Shown here: one piece after another, positions 40,997-48,767 of the stretch
How the letters are laid out: each line of letters begins with the position of its first letter
How positions within the stretch are numbered: the first letter of the stretch is position 1
Source: Amycolatopsis sp. NBC_01480
Lineage (GTDB): Bacteria; Actinomycetota; Actinomycetes; Mycobacteriales; Pseudonocardiaceae
DNA length: 64,000 nucleotides
NCBI RefSeq assembly: GCF_036227205.1
Contig: NZ_CP109442.1
Span: 7,378,001 to 7,442,000 of the forward strand
Direction of reading: 5' to 3'
Made by a program: the position numbers and the translations under genes
Notes under the pieces: model-generated
Seen by the model: the letters and a program-made list of their open reading frames with translations, nothing else
Told to the model about the DNA's origin: nothing
Database searches by the model: none

Positions 40997-41650
40997 ATGC
41001 GGAGACCGGCGGCCTGGCTGTTATCGATCGTCGCGATCGTTTTCGCGGTGGTGCTCGTGTATCCGTACGCGGGCCTCGACCCGGCCAGCAGCCGGATCGA
41101 CGTACGCAACAACCTGCAGTACGCCGTACTGGTGACGCACATTTTCACCGCGACGGTGGCGCTGGTGCTCGGCCCGTTGCAGTTCCTGCCGAAAATACGG
41201 GCGCGAAAGCGGATTCACCGGACGCTCGGCCGCGTTTACCTCTTCGCCGGGGTACTGCCTTCGGCGGTGGCGACGATCCCGGTCGCGATGTGGTCCGGGC
41301 AGCTGCTCACGCAGATCGGCCTGAGCGTCGCTGCCGTTTTGTGGCTGATCACCGGCGTCCTCGCCTATCGGGCGGCCCGGCGGCGTGACTTCACCGCCCA
41401 CCGGGCCTGGATGATGCGCAATTACGCTCTGACGTTCCTCGCCGTCACCTCGCGCATTCTCGTTCCCATGATCCTGCTGGCGCAGATTCCCTTCAACGGC
41501 GCGGACCCGGCTGCGATCGGTTCGCTGGCTTCGTCGTTGATTCCGGTCGGCCAGACCGCGGGCTGGATCCTCAACCTGATGGTCGTCGAATTCCTGCTCC
41601 GCCGCCGGCCCGCGCGCCGGGACCGGCTGGCCGGATCGAGCGTCAGCTGA
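40997..41650 (+). CDS. DUF2306 family membrane protein
   Basis: A protein of 217 residues. It has about six hydrophobic segments. HIFTATVALVLGPLQFLPKIRARKRIHRTLGRVYLF across helices 2-3 and the HRAWMMRNYALTFLAVTSRI block are the DUF2306 signature, with conserved His residues that could bind haem or metal; the role is unknown. ATG 40997 is chosen because GGAGGGC lies 7 bases upstream; an in-frame GTG 15 bases earlier overlaps that site. It converges with the aldo/keto reductase gene, overlapping it by 8 bp. Confidence 0.85.
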   Translation: MRRPAAWLLSIVAIVFAVVLVYPYAGLDPASSRIDVRNNLQYAVLVTHIFTATVALVLGPLQFLPKIRARKRIHRTLGRVYLFAGVLPSAVATIPVAMWSGQLLTQIGLSVAAVLWLITGVLAYRAARRRDFTAHRAWMMRNYALTFLAVTSRILVPMILLAQIPFNGADPAAIGSLASSLIPVGQTAGWILNLMVVEFLLRRRPARRDRLAGSSVS

Positions 41651-42596
41651 AGATCTTCGAAACGGCGGTGAAGGCTTCCTCGTCGAGGTCGTTTTCGAGG
41701 GCTTCGTGCACGGCCTGCCACTGGGTGGCGGTGCTGGGCGAGATGACCGGCGCGGTGACCACCGGATGGGCCCGCAGCCAGGCCAGCGCCAGCCCGGCCA
41801 CGCTGATTCCCTTGTCCCGCGCGAGATCCCGGAGCCGGGCGACCCGGACCAGGTTGTCCGCGGAGTACATGCCGGCGTAGTACTTCTCACCGGCCACCGC
41901 GATGCGGCTGCCCGCGGCCGGCTGGGCGCCGTCGAGGTAACGCTCGGAAAGCACGCCGCCGGCGAGCGGGGAAAAGGCCATGTACCCGAGGCCCTCGGCT
42001 TTGACCAGGGGCAGCAGTTCCGGCTCGTCCCGCCGGTCGAGCAGGTTGAAGCCGTTCTGAATCCACTCGGGACGCGGCAGCCCGGCGTTCGCCGCCGTGG
42101 CCAGGAGGGATTCGAGCAGGCGCGCGTCGACATTGCAGACGCCGTACGCCCTGATCTGGCCGGCTTCCTGCGCGGCCGCGAAGGCGGTGAGGGTTTCCTC
42201 GAGCGGGGTGGTCGGGTCCGGTGCGTGCGACAGGTAGAGGTCGACCCGGCCCAGCCGTTCGATGCTCTGCGCCAATTGCCGTTCGATGTGCGGGCCGGAC
42301 AGATTGATGCCCTGGGGGGTACCGCCCACTTTGGTCTCGACCAGCACGTCTTCGGGCTGTTGCCCGGCCAGCCAGCGCCCGACCGTGCGCTCGCTTTCGC
42401 CGCCGCCGTAACTGTCCGCGGTGTCGACCACGCGGATGCCCAGCGCGTGGGCTTCGCTCAGACGGCCGAACCCCTGCTCGGCGTCGAGGCCCAGGCCACG
42501 GGTCTCCGGCGAGCCGCCGATGCCGCCGATCGACCCCGCGCCGTAGACGAACGCGGTGATCTCGATTCCGGTCCTGCCCAGTAACCGCTGCTCCAT
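41643..42596 (-). CDS. Aldo/keto reductase
   Basis: A protein of 317 residues. LGRTGIEITAFVYGAGSIGG begins the barrel; the active-site Asp and Tyr lie in VVDTADSYGGGESERTVG, the Lys in VLVETKVGG and the His in LYLSHAPDPTTPLEET. FSPLAGGVLSERYL and the NADPH-binding ALAWLRAHPVVTAPV complete the family pattern. It reduces a carbonyl with NADPH; the substrate is unknown. The ATG at 42596 is selected as the family start; an in-frame codon 18 bases upstream adds nothing conserved. Confidence 0.92.
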   Translation of the reverse strand: MEQRLLGRTGIEITAFVYGAGSIGGIGGSPETRGLGLDAEQGFGRLSEAHALGIRVVDTADSYGGGESERTVGRWLAGQQPEDVLVETKVGGTPQGINLSGPHIERQLAQSIERLGRVDLYLSHAPDPTTPLEETLTAFAAAQEAGQIRAYGVCNVDARLLESLLATAANAGLPRPEWIQNGFNLLDRRDEPELLPLVKAEGLGYMAFSPLAGGVLSERYLDGAQPAAGSRIAVAGEKYYAGMYSADNLVRVARLRDLARDKGISVAGLALAWLRAHPVVTAPVISPSTATQWQAVHEALENDLDEEAFTAVSKIFS

Positions 42597-42730
42597 GAGC
42601 CGAACCCTACTCAAAGATCATCGGAGGCGGCTCGTGCTCGTGCCCGAAATACCCGGCCGGGGGCCGCCGCGGCGCCGGAGAGAGGAGTCACCTCCGGGCG
42701 CGCGGCGGGCAGGTGCCCTCGATTTATTCC

Positions 42731-43114
42731 TTACGCCTTTTTTGCGCCACTGCGCTTGCGCGTGGCCTTGGCCGGAGCCTGGTTGCGCTCGTCGAAAGCG
42801 GCGATGACCGTGGCCGGGATGCGGCCGCGCTCGGAGACGTCCCAGCCGTTCGCCAGCGCCCACGCGCGAATCTCCCGCGACCGCTCGCGGTCGGCGGAAG
42901 TGGTGGTCGTGGTGCCGGCGACCGAGCGGATCTTGCGGCCGCCGGTCCGGCGGGAAGCGGCGATGTAACGGGCCAGCTCCTCACGCAGCCCGGTCGCGTT
43001 GTCATCGGACAAGTCGATTTCGTACTGGATGCCGTCGATGCCGAACGGGACCGTCTGGCTGGCCTCGCCACCGTCGATGTCATCGACCATCTGGACCAGA
43101 ACTTTTTGCGCCAT
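42731..43114 (-). CDS. lsr2: Lsr2 nucleoid-associated protein
   Basis: A protein of 127 residues. The N-terminal MAQKVLVQMVDDIDGGEA and IQYEIDLSDDNA form the dimerisation beta-sheet region, and the C-terminal EIRAWALANGWDVSERGRIP is the DNA-binding domain with its AT-hook-like RGR loop, followed by a Lys/Arg tail (KATRKRSGAKKA). It bridges DNA and silences AT-rich, often horizontally acquired, genes; it is an H-NS analogue. GAGGAGGA precedes the start. The leader region is markedly AT-rich for this genome, consistent with autoregulation. Confidence 0.96.
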   Translation of the reverse strand: MAQKVLVQMVDDIDGGEASQTVPFGIDGIQYEIDLSDDNATGLREELARYIAASRRTGGRKIRSVAGTTTTTSADRERSREIRAWALANGWDVSERGRIPATVIAAFDERNQAPAKATRKRSGAKKA

Positions 43115-43437
43115 GGGGGTGATTCCTCCTCGGAAGACTTTACCTGTGCAGATCCCTGCGGATTCTTATCACACTATACATTGATCCACAGTGGAGCGGT
43201 AAGTGAGGCTCCGGTGCCGGGAATTGCTCCTCGGCGTAGCGGAACCGGCCGAACTCCGCGGAGACGTTCAGGAAGTTTCCGGCGGAGGGCCGGTTGGCTT
43301 TTTGCAGTCTTTTGCCTCTTCCCCGAGCAGTTGCCCGATGCTCACGCCGCCCGGCCGGGTCTCGCGCGGATCTGCTGCCCCGTAACGACTCCGGTGGTAC
43401 TGGCGCCGCGCCGCCCCGATCGGCTAGGGTCGGCGGC
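43115..43437. other. lsr2 upstream region, AT-rich leader
   Basis: No gene is supported here. Bases 43163-43192 (TTCTTATCACACTATACATT and on) are strikingly AT-rich. Read toward lsr2, TATAGT followed by GATAAGAAT could be the -10 zone. The rest of the stretch is ordinary GC-rich sequence with open frames that show no domain. Confidence 0.5.
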
Positions 43438-43494
43438 ATGACCACCGGGACGGCCTCGAGCCACGCACGGATTGGTGACCCGGTGCCCTTCTGA
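43438..43494 (+). CDS. Possible leaderless 18-residue peptide or gene remnant
   Basis: ATG 43438 opens MTTGTASSHARIGDPVPF and a TGA at 43492. TAGGGT at 43425-43430 stands exactly 7 bp before the ATG, the spacing of leaderless actinobacterial starts. The peptide has no known family. It could be a leader peptide for the dienelactone hydrolase gene 65 bp downstream, or the beginning of a gene lost by deletion. Confidence 0.3.
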   Translation: MTTGTASSHARIGDPVPF

Positions 43495-43521
43495 GCGCCG
43501 CGCGGGCGCCGCCTCCGTCGT

Positions 43522-43542
43522 GTTGATCGGTAAACCATCAAC
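43522..43542. promoter_or_regulatory. Palindrome before the dienelactone hydrolase gene
   Basis: GTTGAT and ATCAAC form perfect arms around a 9-base centre that itself has GGT-AA-ACC. It ends 17 bp before the gene start and precedes the GGAGGA ribosome site (43550-43555). It may be an operator; no regulator gene is adjacent. Confidence 0.45.
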
Positions 43543-43559
43543 CACGACCGGAGGAAATC

Positions 43560-44321
43560 ATGCCCAGCAAGACCTTGTTCATTCCTGCCCCGGACGGCCG
43601 GGCCGACGCGTTCGCCGCTTTCCCGGACCGCGGGCGGCACCCAGGGGTGCTGCTGTACTCGGACGCTTTCGGCGTGCGGCCCGAACTCGAGGCGCGCGCC
43701 CGTGAACTGGCCGGGCACGGGTATTACGTGCTCGTCCCGAATCTGTACTACCGCCACGGCCCGGCCCCGGTGGTCGAGCTGCCCGAGCACATCGGGGAGG
43801 AAGTCCGGCCGGCGATCATCGGCCGGCTGATGCCCTTCATCGAGGCGCACTCCGTCGACCGGATCCAGCGCGACGCCGCCGCGTACCTCGATTTCCTCGC
43901 CGCCCAGCCCGAAGTCAGCGCCGGCCCGGCGGCCGTGATCGGGTACTGCATCGGTGCCGCCCTGGCGATGCGCACCGGGGCGGCCCATCCCGGCCGGGTC
44001 GCCGCGGTCGCCGGATTCCACCCCGGCTTCGTGGTCACCGGCGCGCCCGACAGCCCGCACCGGCTCCTTTCCCGGCTCACCGCCGAGGTCCACCTCGGCC
44101 TCGCGGAAGGCGACCTGACACCCGAGGCGATCCGGGAACTCGACCAGGCCCTGGAAAGCGCGGGCGTCCGGCACAGCACCGAGATCTACCCCGGCACCGT
44201 GCACGGCTTCACCATGTCGGACACCGCGGCCTTCAGCCCGTCCGGGGTGCGGCGCCACTGGGACCGTCTGCTCTCGCTGCTGGACCGCACGCTGGATTCA
44301 TCCGCTGTGAACGCGAAGTGA
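43560..44321 (+). CDS. Dienelactone hydrolase family protein
   Basis: A protein of 253 residues with alpha/beta hydrolase fold. The nucleophile is Cys130 in IGYCIGAALAMR, with Asp185 in AEGDLTPE and His215 in TVHGFTM, the Cys-Asp-His triad of dienelactone hydrolases. GVLLYSDAFGVRPELE corresponds to the family oxyanion region. It may open lactone rings in aromatic catabolism, though many homologues serve other esters. The start follows GGAGGA closely. It stands alone: no other ring-cleavage genes are in this window. Confidence 0.9.
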   Translation: MPSKTLFIPAPDGRADAFAAFPDRGRHPGVLLYSDAFGVRPELEARARELAGHGYYVLVPNLYYRHGPAPVVELPEHIGEEVRPAIIGRLMPFIEAHSVDRIQRDAAAYLDFLAAQPEVSAGPAAVIGYCIGAALAMRTGAAHPGRVAAVAGFHPGFVVTGAPDSPHRLLSRLTAEVHLGLAEGDLTPEAIRELDQALESAGVRHSTEIYPGTVHGFTMSDTAAFSPSGVRRHWDRLLSLLDRTLDSSAVNAK

Positions 44322-44332
44322 ATATTGCGAAT

Positions 44333-44350
44333 CCGGTGCGCTCGCACCGG
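44333..44350 (+). terminator. Short hairpin after the dienelactone hydrolase gene
   Basis: CCGGTGCG and CGCACCGG pair perfectly over 8 bp with a 2-base centre, 12 bp after the stop codon. A rho-independent type of stop without a U-run is likely. Confidence 0.5.
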
Positions 44351-44539
44351 CGGTGAACTCGGCCGTTGCAGTTCCTACCTCGGCCGCGGGCCGCTGTGAA
44401 CGCTCACAACGCCGCGCCGCGGCCGGGTCCGGCTGTTGCCCGGCCGCGGCGGCGGCGCACACAGTGGTCCGCGGCTGGGCGACTCATCCCGGTCTCCAGC
44501 CCGAACTCCCTTTCCCCACATCCCTGTCTAGGAGATTCG

Positions 44540-45217
44540 ATGGACTACCGATCCACTCGACGGGCGGTCCGGGCCGTCGTGGCGACCGGGGCGACCGCCC
44601 TCGCGTTGGCCCTGCTGCCCGCTACCGCGTTCGCGCAGTCCGGCGGCGACACGAACCGGCCCAACGGACTGGAGAAGACCGGCACCCACACGCAGGTCCG
44701 GACGATCACCCCGCTCGGTGCCGCCGCCCATGCGGTCCCGGCGTCGAAGCAGCTGGACTACAGCCAGCAGGTCCAGCAGAACGACGAGTGGTGCTGGGCC
44801 GCGGACGGCTCCAGCATCGAGCAGTCGCAGGGCGGCAGCGCCTCCCAGGAGGAGTTCTGCGCGGCGGGCAAGGGGGCCCAGGTCGGGAACTGCCCGAACG
44901 AGGCGGCGCAGATCTCCGAGATCGTGCAAGGGTTCCAGGGCACCGGGTTCTCCGCGCAGGACGCGGGCGGGCCGATCAGCTACAACTCGATCGAGCAGCA
45001 GGTCGACGGCGGGATCCTGAACCTGACCGGCATCTACTGGACCTCCGGCGGCGGCCACGCCGAGGTGATCTACGGCTACGACAGCTCGAACCAGTCCATC
45101 ATGCTCGGCGACCCGTGGCCGTCCTACCAGCGGTACCAGACCTGGGACTACAGCCAGTACCAGCGCAACGCCCAGTTCACCTGGAACGACACCGTCGTCA
45201 ACATCCGGAAGGGCTGA
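44540..45217 (+). CDS. Secreted papain-like cysteine protease (C39/C47-like)
   Basis: A protein of 225 residues. A basic start (DYRSTRRAVRAV) and hydrophobic run end in AFA, a Sec signal peptide. The catalytic residues are Cys85 in NDEWCWAADG, His173 in GGGHAEVIYGY and Asp191 in LGDPWP, the staphopain/papain order. Between are EEFCAAGKGAQVGNCPNEAAQ, with cysteines likely in a disulfide. ATG 44540 follows TAGGAGATTCG directly. The mature enzyme would be outside the cell. A membrane-anchored protein is encoded 9 bp downstream, and an HTH regulator converges, making a three-gene unit. Confidence 0.87.
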   Translation: MDYRSTRRAVRAVVATGATALALALLPATAFAQSGGDTNRPNGLEKTGTHTQVRTITPLGAAAHAVPASKQLDYSQQVQQNDEWCWAADGSSIEQSQGGSASQEEFCAAGKGAQVGNCPNEAAQISEIVQGFQGTGFSAQDAGGPISYNSIEQQVDGGILNLTGIYWTSGGGHAEVIYGYDSSNQSIMLGDPWPSYQRYQTWDYSQYQRNAQFTWNDTVVNIRKG

Positions 45218-45226
45218 TCCGCGGTC

Positions 45227-46006
45227 ATGGGTGAGATCTGCCGGAAGTTCATCTGCAGTCTTGCGGCTCTCGCGGCTTTGGCGGCCGTGGCCCTGGTCCC
45301 GGGCACGGCGTCGGCCGGAGAGTGGGTCAGCCCGCCCTCGGCCGCTGACCTGGCGGCCGCCGTCAAGGCCGCCGATCAGCCGCGCGCGGTTAGTTTCGCG
45401 AGATCGAACTTCCGGCAGGTCGGCCACGCCGAGCCCGCGCGGATCACGCTCGCCGGGAAGGGGATTCCGGTCTACACCCTCAATCCCGGCTTCGTCGCGG
45501 GCACGGCCGGCGCCCCGGCAGGGGTGCTGGGGGCCATCGCGGTGACGGCCACCGCGGACTCCGGCGCGAAGGCCACCCTCCGGGCGAGCCGGGACAGCGC
45601 GGCGCCGGGCGGCTGGGTCGTGGCGAATGTGTTGTCCGGCAACGACGAGGAGGCGCTGAGCGCCAAGCTCCAGCCCGGTTCGGTGCTGCTCAACGAACCC
45701 CAGATCAACGGCTGGTACGACCTGAGCCCGGCCGGCGTCGTGCTGCTGCAGGCGAGCCTGCCGCAGTCGCCGGTGGGCCGGTTCGTCCCGCTGCCGGACT
45801 ATCAGCGCGCGGTGCACGACCGGTACGCGGACAAGCTGCCGGGCTCGGATTACCAGCACCGGGGCGGAATCGGCTTCACGCAGACGGCCGTTCACACCGA
45901 CACCGGCTCGTCGGTGCCGATCGTGGCCGGGCTGGTGGTGCTGGCCGCCGCCGCGCTGGTCGTCGTGGCGGTGGTGCTGCGTCGCAGGCGCCGTACGAAA
46001 AGCTAG
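45227..46006 (+). CDS. Secreted, C-terminally membrane-anchored protein, unknown function (protease partner)
   Basis: A protein of 259 residues. A signal peptide ends with GTASA. The outer domain, of about 190 residues, contains FRQVGHAEPARITLAGKGIP and YTLNPGFVAG and is predicted mostly beta. A single C-terminal helix (VPIVAGLVVLAAAALVVVAVVL) with RRRRRTKS after it keeps the domain outside. I recognise no family. It begins 9 bp after the cysteine protease stop, so the pair is translated together; it may hold, inhibit or supply substrate to the protease. This is inference from gene order. Confidence 0.75.
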   Translation: MGEICRKFICSLAALAALAAVALVPGTASAGEWVSPPSAADLAAAVKAADQPRAVSFARSNFRQVGHAEPARITLAGKGIPVYTLNPGFVAGTAGAPAGVLGAIAVTATADSGAKATLRASRDSAAPGGWVVANVLSGNDEEALSAKLQPGSVLLNEPQINGWYDLSPAGVVLLQASLPQSPVGRFVPLPDYQRAVHDRYADKLPGSDYQHRGGIGFTQTAVHTDTGSSVPIVAGLVVLAAAALVVVAVVLRRRRRTKS

Positions 46007-46959
46007 TCCCAGATCAGGTCGACGCCCGCGATGCCGACGCCGAGGTCTTCGAAGTAGGCGCTCACGGTGTTGCCCGGCCCGCAGAACAACGGTTCGCTGA
46101 CCAGCGGGTCGAGGTCTTCGCGGGGCCGGATCGTCTTGAGGCACCGGGCGGGCAGTTTGGCCGCGTCGAAGCGCAGCCGGAGCAGGTAGGCCGACATCGG
46201 GGCCCGGACGATCCGGTGGAAACAGCTCGACCGGACCGACGCGTCCAGCCGCAGGGTGAAGGCGAAGGTGTGCGTCTCGCCCTCGGCCAGTCCGCGGTCG
46301 AAGAGCAGCTCGAAGACCATGCCCGACGATGGGACGCTGCGGCGCACCCGGCCCATCCGGCAGCCGTCCACCGCGACGACCGAGGTCGCCGTGACGTCGG
46401 TGCCGTCCTCGTCCTGGTGGGTGACCAGGAAGCTGTCCGCGCCGGAGCGCCGGGCCCGGACCACCATGGTCGAGGTGATCTCCTCGGTCTGGCCCTGCGC
46501 GGTCAGGGTCAGCACGTCGACGACGGTGACCACGTCGAGGTCCGCGTTCTCCTCGGCGCGGGGCAGGCCGCTCAGCTCTTCCAGCAGGGCGCAGGTCTCG
46601 GTCCAGCTCTGCTGCAACTCCGGCAACGACGGCCGGCGGTCGTTTTCCCCCGGCGACCGGTGGGGGCCGATCAGCACGACCAGACTGTCGGAAGGCAAGC
46701 CCAGCACCGATTCCAGCGCACGCACCACGTCGAGCGAGCGGGTGGCCGAGGGGTGCCGGAGCCCGCGCTGCCAGTAGCTCAGCGTCGACTCGGCCACCGA
46801 CACCCCGCGCATGGCCAGGTGCGCGCGCAAGCGGGACAGCGAAAGCCCGCGATGGCCGACGGCCTCGGAAAGCGCTCGATGAAACGGCCCGAATCGCACC
46901 GCGGCCGGCACCGCCCTCGGCCGGACCGCGCTGTCCTGGGCGTAGTGCTGCTGGTGCAT
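46003..46959 (-). CDS. Helix-turn-helix regulator with uncharacterised C-terminal domain
   Basis: A protein of 318 residues. FHRALSEAVGHRGLSLSRLR, then GVSVAESTLSYWQRGLRHP and SLDVVRALESVLGLP form an XRE-like DNA-binding region at about residues 27-95. The C-terminal 200 residues are beta-rich (ADLDVVTVVDVLTLTAQG, MVFELLFDRGL, YLLRLRFDAAKLP) and belong to no family I know. ATG 46959 has GGGGA 6 bases upstream. It converges with and overlaps the membrane-anchored partner gene by four bases. Control of the protease pair is possible but unproven. Confidence 0.72.
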   Translation of the reverse strand: MHQQHYAQDSAVRPRAVPAAVRFGPFHRALSEAVGHRGLSLSRLRAHLAMRGVSVAESTLSYWQRGLRHPSATRSLDVVRALESVLGLPSDSLVVLIGPHRSPGENDRRPSLPELQQSWTETCALLEELSGLPRAEENADLDVVTVVDVLTLTAQGQTEEITSTMVVRARRSGADSFLVTHQDEDGTDVTATSVVAVDGCRMGRVRRSVPSSGMVFELLFDRGLAEGETHTFAFTLRLDASVRSSCFHRIVRAPMSAYLLRLRFDAAKLPARCLKTIRPREDLDPLVSEPLFCGPGNTVSAYFEDLGVGIAGVDLIWD

Positions 46960-47029
46960 CTGGCATCCCCTACTCTCGCCGAGCAGAAGCACAGCATGAG
47001 TAGTTCACCGTCCGGCGGCAACCGCCCAT

Positions 47030-47053
47030 GGTCGAAAACCGGACTTTTCGGCC
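47030..47053 (-). terminator. Hairpin after the SDR gene
   Basis: Read on the reverse strand, GGCCGAAAA and TTTTCGACC pair with one mismatch over a 6-base loop, 12 bp beyond the SDR stop codon. Confidence 0.5.
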
Positions 47054-47064
47054 AGAAGCCGGCG

Positions 47065-47700
47065 TCAGGACACGGCCAGCTGACGATGGTGGTGGTGGTG
47101 CGGGGCCTGCGCCTCGTCGAGCAGGGCGAGGGCGAAATCGGCGTAGGAGATGCGGGCCGCGACGTCCCCGTGCTCGCGGACGTCGTAGCGCCCGGTCCGC
47201 TCGCCGTCGTGGTCGAAGTCGCCGGCCGGGCTGACCCAAACCCAGTCCAGCGCGCCGCCTTCGGCCCGCAGCACCTCGAGACCGGCGGCGTGGGCCAGGC
47301 AGAACGGCCGGAACTCGTTGAGAAGCGTGTCCAGCAGCCGGATCCCGTCGGGCCCGGGCAGCAGCGCCGACAGCCCGACCGTGATCAGCCTGTCCACTCC
47401 GGCCTGTCGCAAGCCGGTGACGAGGGCGTGCGCGGCGGCGGTGAAAAACGCGTCCGGGTCGGTGCCCTCGCCGTACACAGCGGTGGCGTTGATCGCGGCA
47501 TCGTGCCCGGCGGCGAGGGCGGCGACGTCCGTCTCCTTGGTGACATCGCCGGCGGCAATCCGCACACCGTCGTCGGGCAAGCCGCCGTAGCGCGACGGGT
47601 CGCGCACCACTGCCGTGACCTCGTGCCCGCGCCGGCGCGCTTCGGCGACGGCCTGCCGGCCGGCCCGGCCGCCCGCCCCGAAAATGACGATCCTGCTCAT
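47065..47700 (-). CDS. NAD(P)-binding SDR/NmrA-like protein
   Basis: A protein of 211 residues. MSRIVIFGAGGRAGRQAVAE gives the dinucleotide-binding Gly motif of atypical SDR enzymes, HEVTAVVRDPSRY the second strand, and AAINATAVYG and DRLITVGLSALLPGP the remaining core. It resembles NADPH-sensing or quinone-reducing NmrA-like proteins. The C-terminus carries a run of five His residues. AGGAGG lies upstream of ATG 47700. A divergent HxlR gene 104 bp away, with inverted repeats between, is its likely regulator. Confidence 0.88.
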   Translation of the reverse strand: MSRIVIFGAGGRAGRQAVAEARRRGHEVTAVVRDPSRYGGLPDDGVRIAAGDVTKETDVAALAAGHDAAINATAVYGEGTDPDAFFTAAAHALVTGLRQAGVDRLITVGLSALLPGPDGIRLLDTLLNEFRPFCLAHAAGLEVLRAEGGALDWVWVSPAGDFDHDGERTGRYDVREHGDVAARISYADFALALLDEAQAPHHHHHRQLAVS

Positions 47701-47736
47701 CTGGGGAATACCTCCTGGTGAGTCGATGCTCGGAAA

Positions 47737-47769
47737 GGTATCCGGAAGGGCGGTTACCTCCTGGATACC
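47737..47769. promoter_or_regulatory. HxlR operator candidate between SDR and HxlR genes
   Basis: GGTATCC (47737-47743) and GGATACC (47763-47769) are perfect inverted repeats with centres 26 bp apart. The element TACCTCCTGG also occurs twice, at 47709 and 47755. The region lies between divergent starts, where HxlR proteins bind. Confidence 0.45.
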
Positions 47770-47804
47770 GAGACCGCGTACCGGCCGTGAGGCAGGAGAT
47801 CACC

Positions 47805-48191
47805 GTGACGCATCGGCAGCCGCTGCCACCCGATCTGTTCGACGAGCTGTGCCCGTCCTCGCTGGTGCCGTTCCGCTTCGGCGACAAGTGGGCCGCGCTG
47901 GTCATCCACTGCCTGGCGGACGGGCCGCGCCGATTCTCGGAGATCCAGGTGCCGTTGCGCCGGGTCACCCCGAAGGTGCTCACCCAGTCGCTGCGCGGAC
48001 TGGAGCGCACCGGGCTCGTGTCCCGCACCGCGCACGCCGATCCGAAACTGGGGGTGCACTACGCCCTGACACCGCTCGGCCGCAGCGTGCTGGAGCCGCT
48101 GGCGGCCGCCTATGCCTGGGCGGCGGAGCACTGGGACGAGCTGCTTGATGCGCAGGAGCGGCAGTCTTGGGGCGGAACCGGCGTGTCCTAA
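47805..48191 (+). CDS. HxlR family regulator (divergent from SDR gene)
   Basis: A protein of 128 residues from GTG 47805, with AGGAG 7 bases upstream. FDELCPSSLVPFRFGDKW holds the conserved Cys region, followed by RRVTPKVLTQSLRGLERTGL and KLGVHYALTPLGRSVLEPL, the winged-helix core. Such regulators commonly respond to electrophile or redox stress through the Cys. Next to it are an SDR gene (divergent) and, 120 bp downstream, a glyoxalase-like gene, so it may regulate both. Its stop codon is embedded in a 15-bp palindrome. Confidence 0.88.
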   Translation: MTHRQPLPPDLFDELCPSSLVPFRFGDKWAALVIHCLADGPRRFSEIQVPLRRVTPKVLTQSLRGLERTGLVSRTAHADPKLGVHYALTPLGRSVLEPLAAAYAWAAEHWDELLDAQERQSWGGTGVS

Positions 48192-48198
48192 GAGGACA
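48184..48198. promoter_or_regulatory. 15-bp palindrome upstream of the VOC gene
   Basis: TGTCCT-AAG-AGGACA is a perfect inverted repeat that includes the HxlR stop codon and lies 114 bp before the VOC gene start. It may be a second binding site for a local regulator. Confidence 0.4.
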
Positions 48199-48311
48199 GG
48201 AGTGCGGGTCTTTTCGATACCGGGCGGGTTCTGTCCGCTATTGCTCGTAACGTGGCCGGTGTCCCGGGGAGGACGGGTCAGCCGCCCTCCCGTGCCGAAA
48301 GGAAATCCGCC

Positions 48312-48689
48312 GTGCAGTTCGTCTCCGTGCGTGTCATCAGCAGCGACGTGACCCGCCTCGCCGACTTCTACGAGCAGGCGACCGGTCTCGAGGCCCGGCG
48401 GCCGGCCGAGCAGTTCGCCGAATTCACCGGTGCTTCAGGCAAACTGGCGATCGGCGGTACCCAGACTCTGTCCGGAGTGGACTGCACTGCGATCCTGGAG
48501 TTCCTCGTCGACGACGTCGACCGGGAGTACCGGCGGTTGATGGGCCTCGCTGTCGTCCCCGAGATCGTGCAGGAGCCGACCACCATGCCGTGGGGGAACC
48601 GGTCCCTGCTGTTCCGCGATCCCGACGGTCACCTGGTGAACTTCTTCGCCCCGATCACCGAAGACGCCCGCGCGAGGCTCACCGGCTGA
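48312..48689 (+). CDS. VOC superfamily (glyoxalase/bleomycin resistance-like) protein
   Basis: A protein of 125 residues from GTG 48312, with AAAGGA upstream. FVSVRVISSDVTRLADFYEQATGL is the first beta-alpha-beta module, and LLFRDPDGHLVNFFAP the second, with Glu replaced by Asn/Phe at the usual last metal position. The metal-ligand set therefore looks incomplete, suggesting a binding or non-glyoxalase role. Proximity to an HxlR regulator and SDR enzyme fits detoxification of a reactive carbonyl. Confidence 0.83.
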   Translation: MQFVSVRVISSDVTRLADFYEQATGLEARRPAEQFAEFTGASGKLAIGGTQTLSGVDCTAILEFLVDDVDREYRRLMGLAVVPEIVQEPTTMPWGNRSLLFRDPDGHLVNFFAPITEDARARLTG

Positions 48690-48767
48690 CGGGGCTCTAA
48701 GCGACTCGCGATTCGGACTGCACGGCGCTGCAGACGCTCGCCGCGTCGTCGGTGGCCGGCGGGGTGC

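Noticed and set aside
47065..47090. Five consecutive His codons at the SDR C-terminus as a vector tag
   Set aside because: The run is natural: flanking sequence is normal chromosomal DNA, the tail continues with RQLAVS, and no cloning site is seen.
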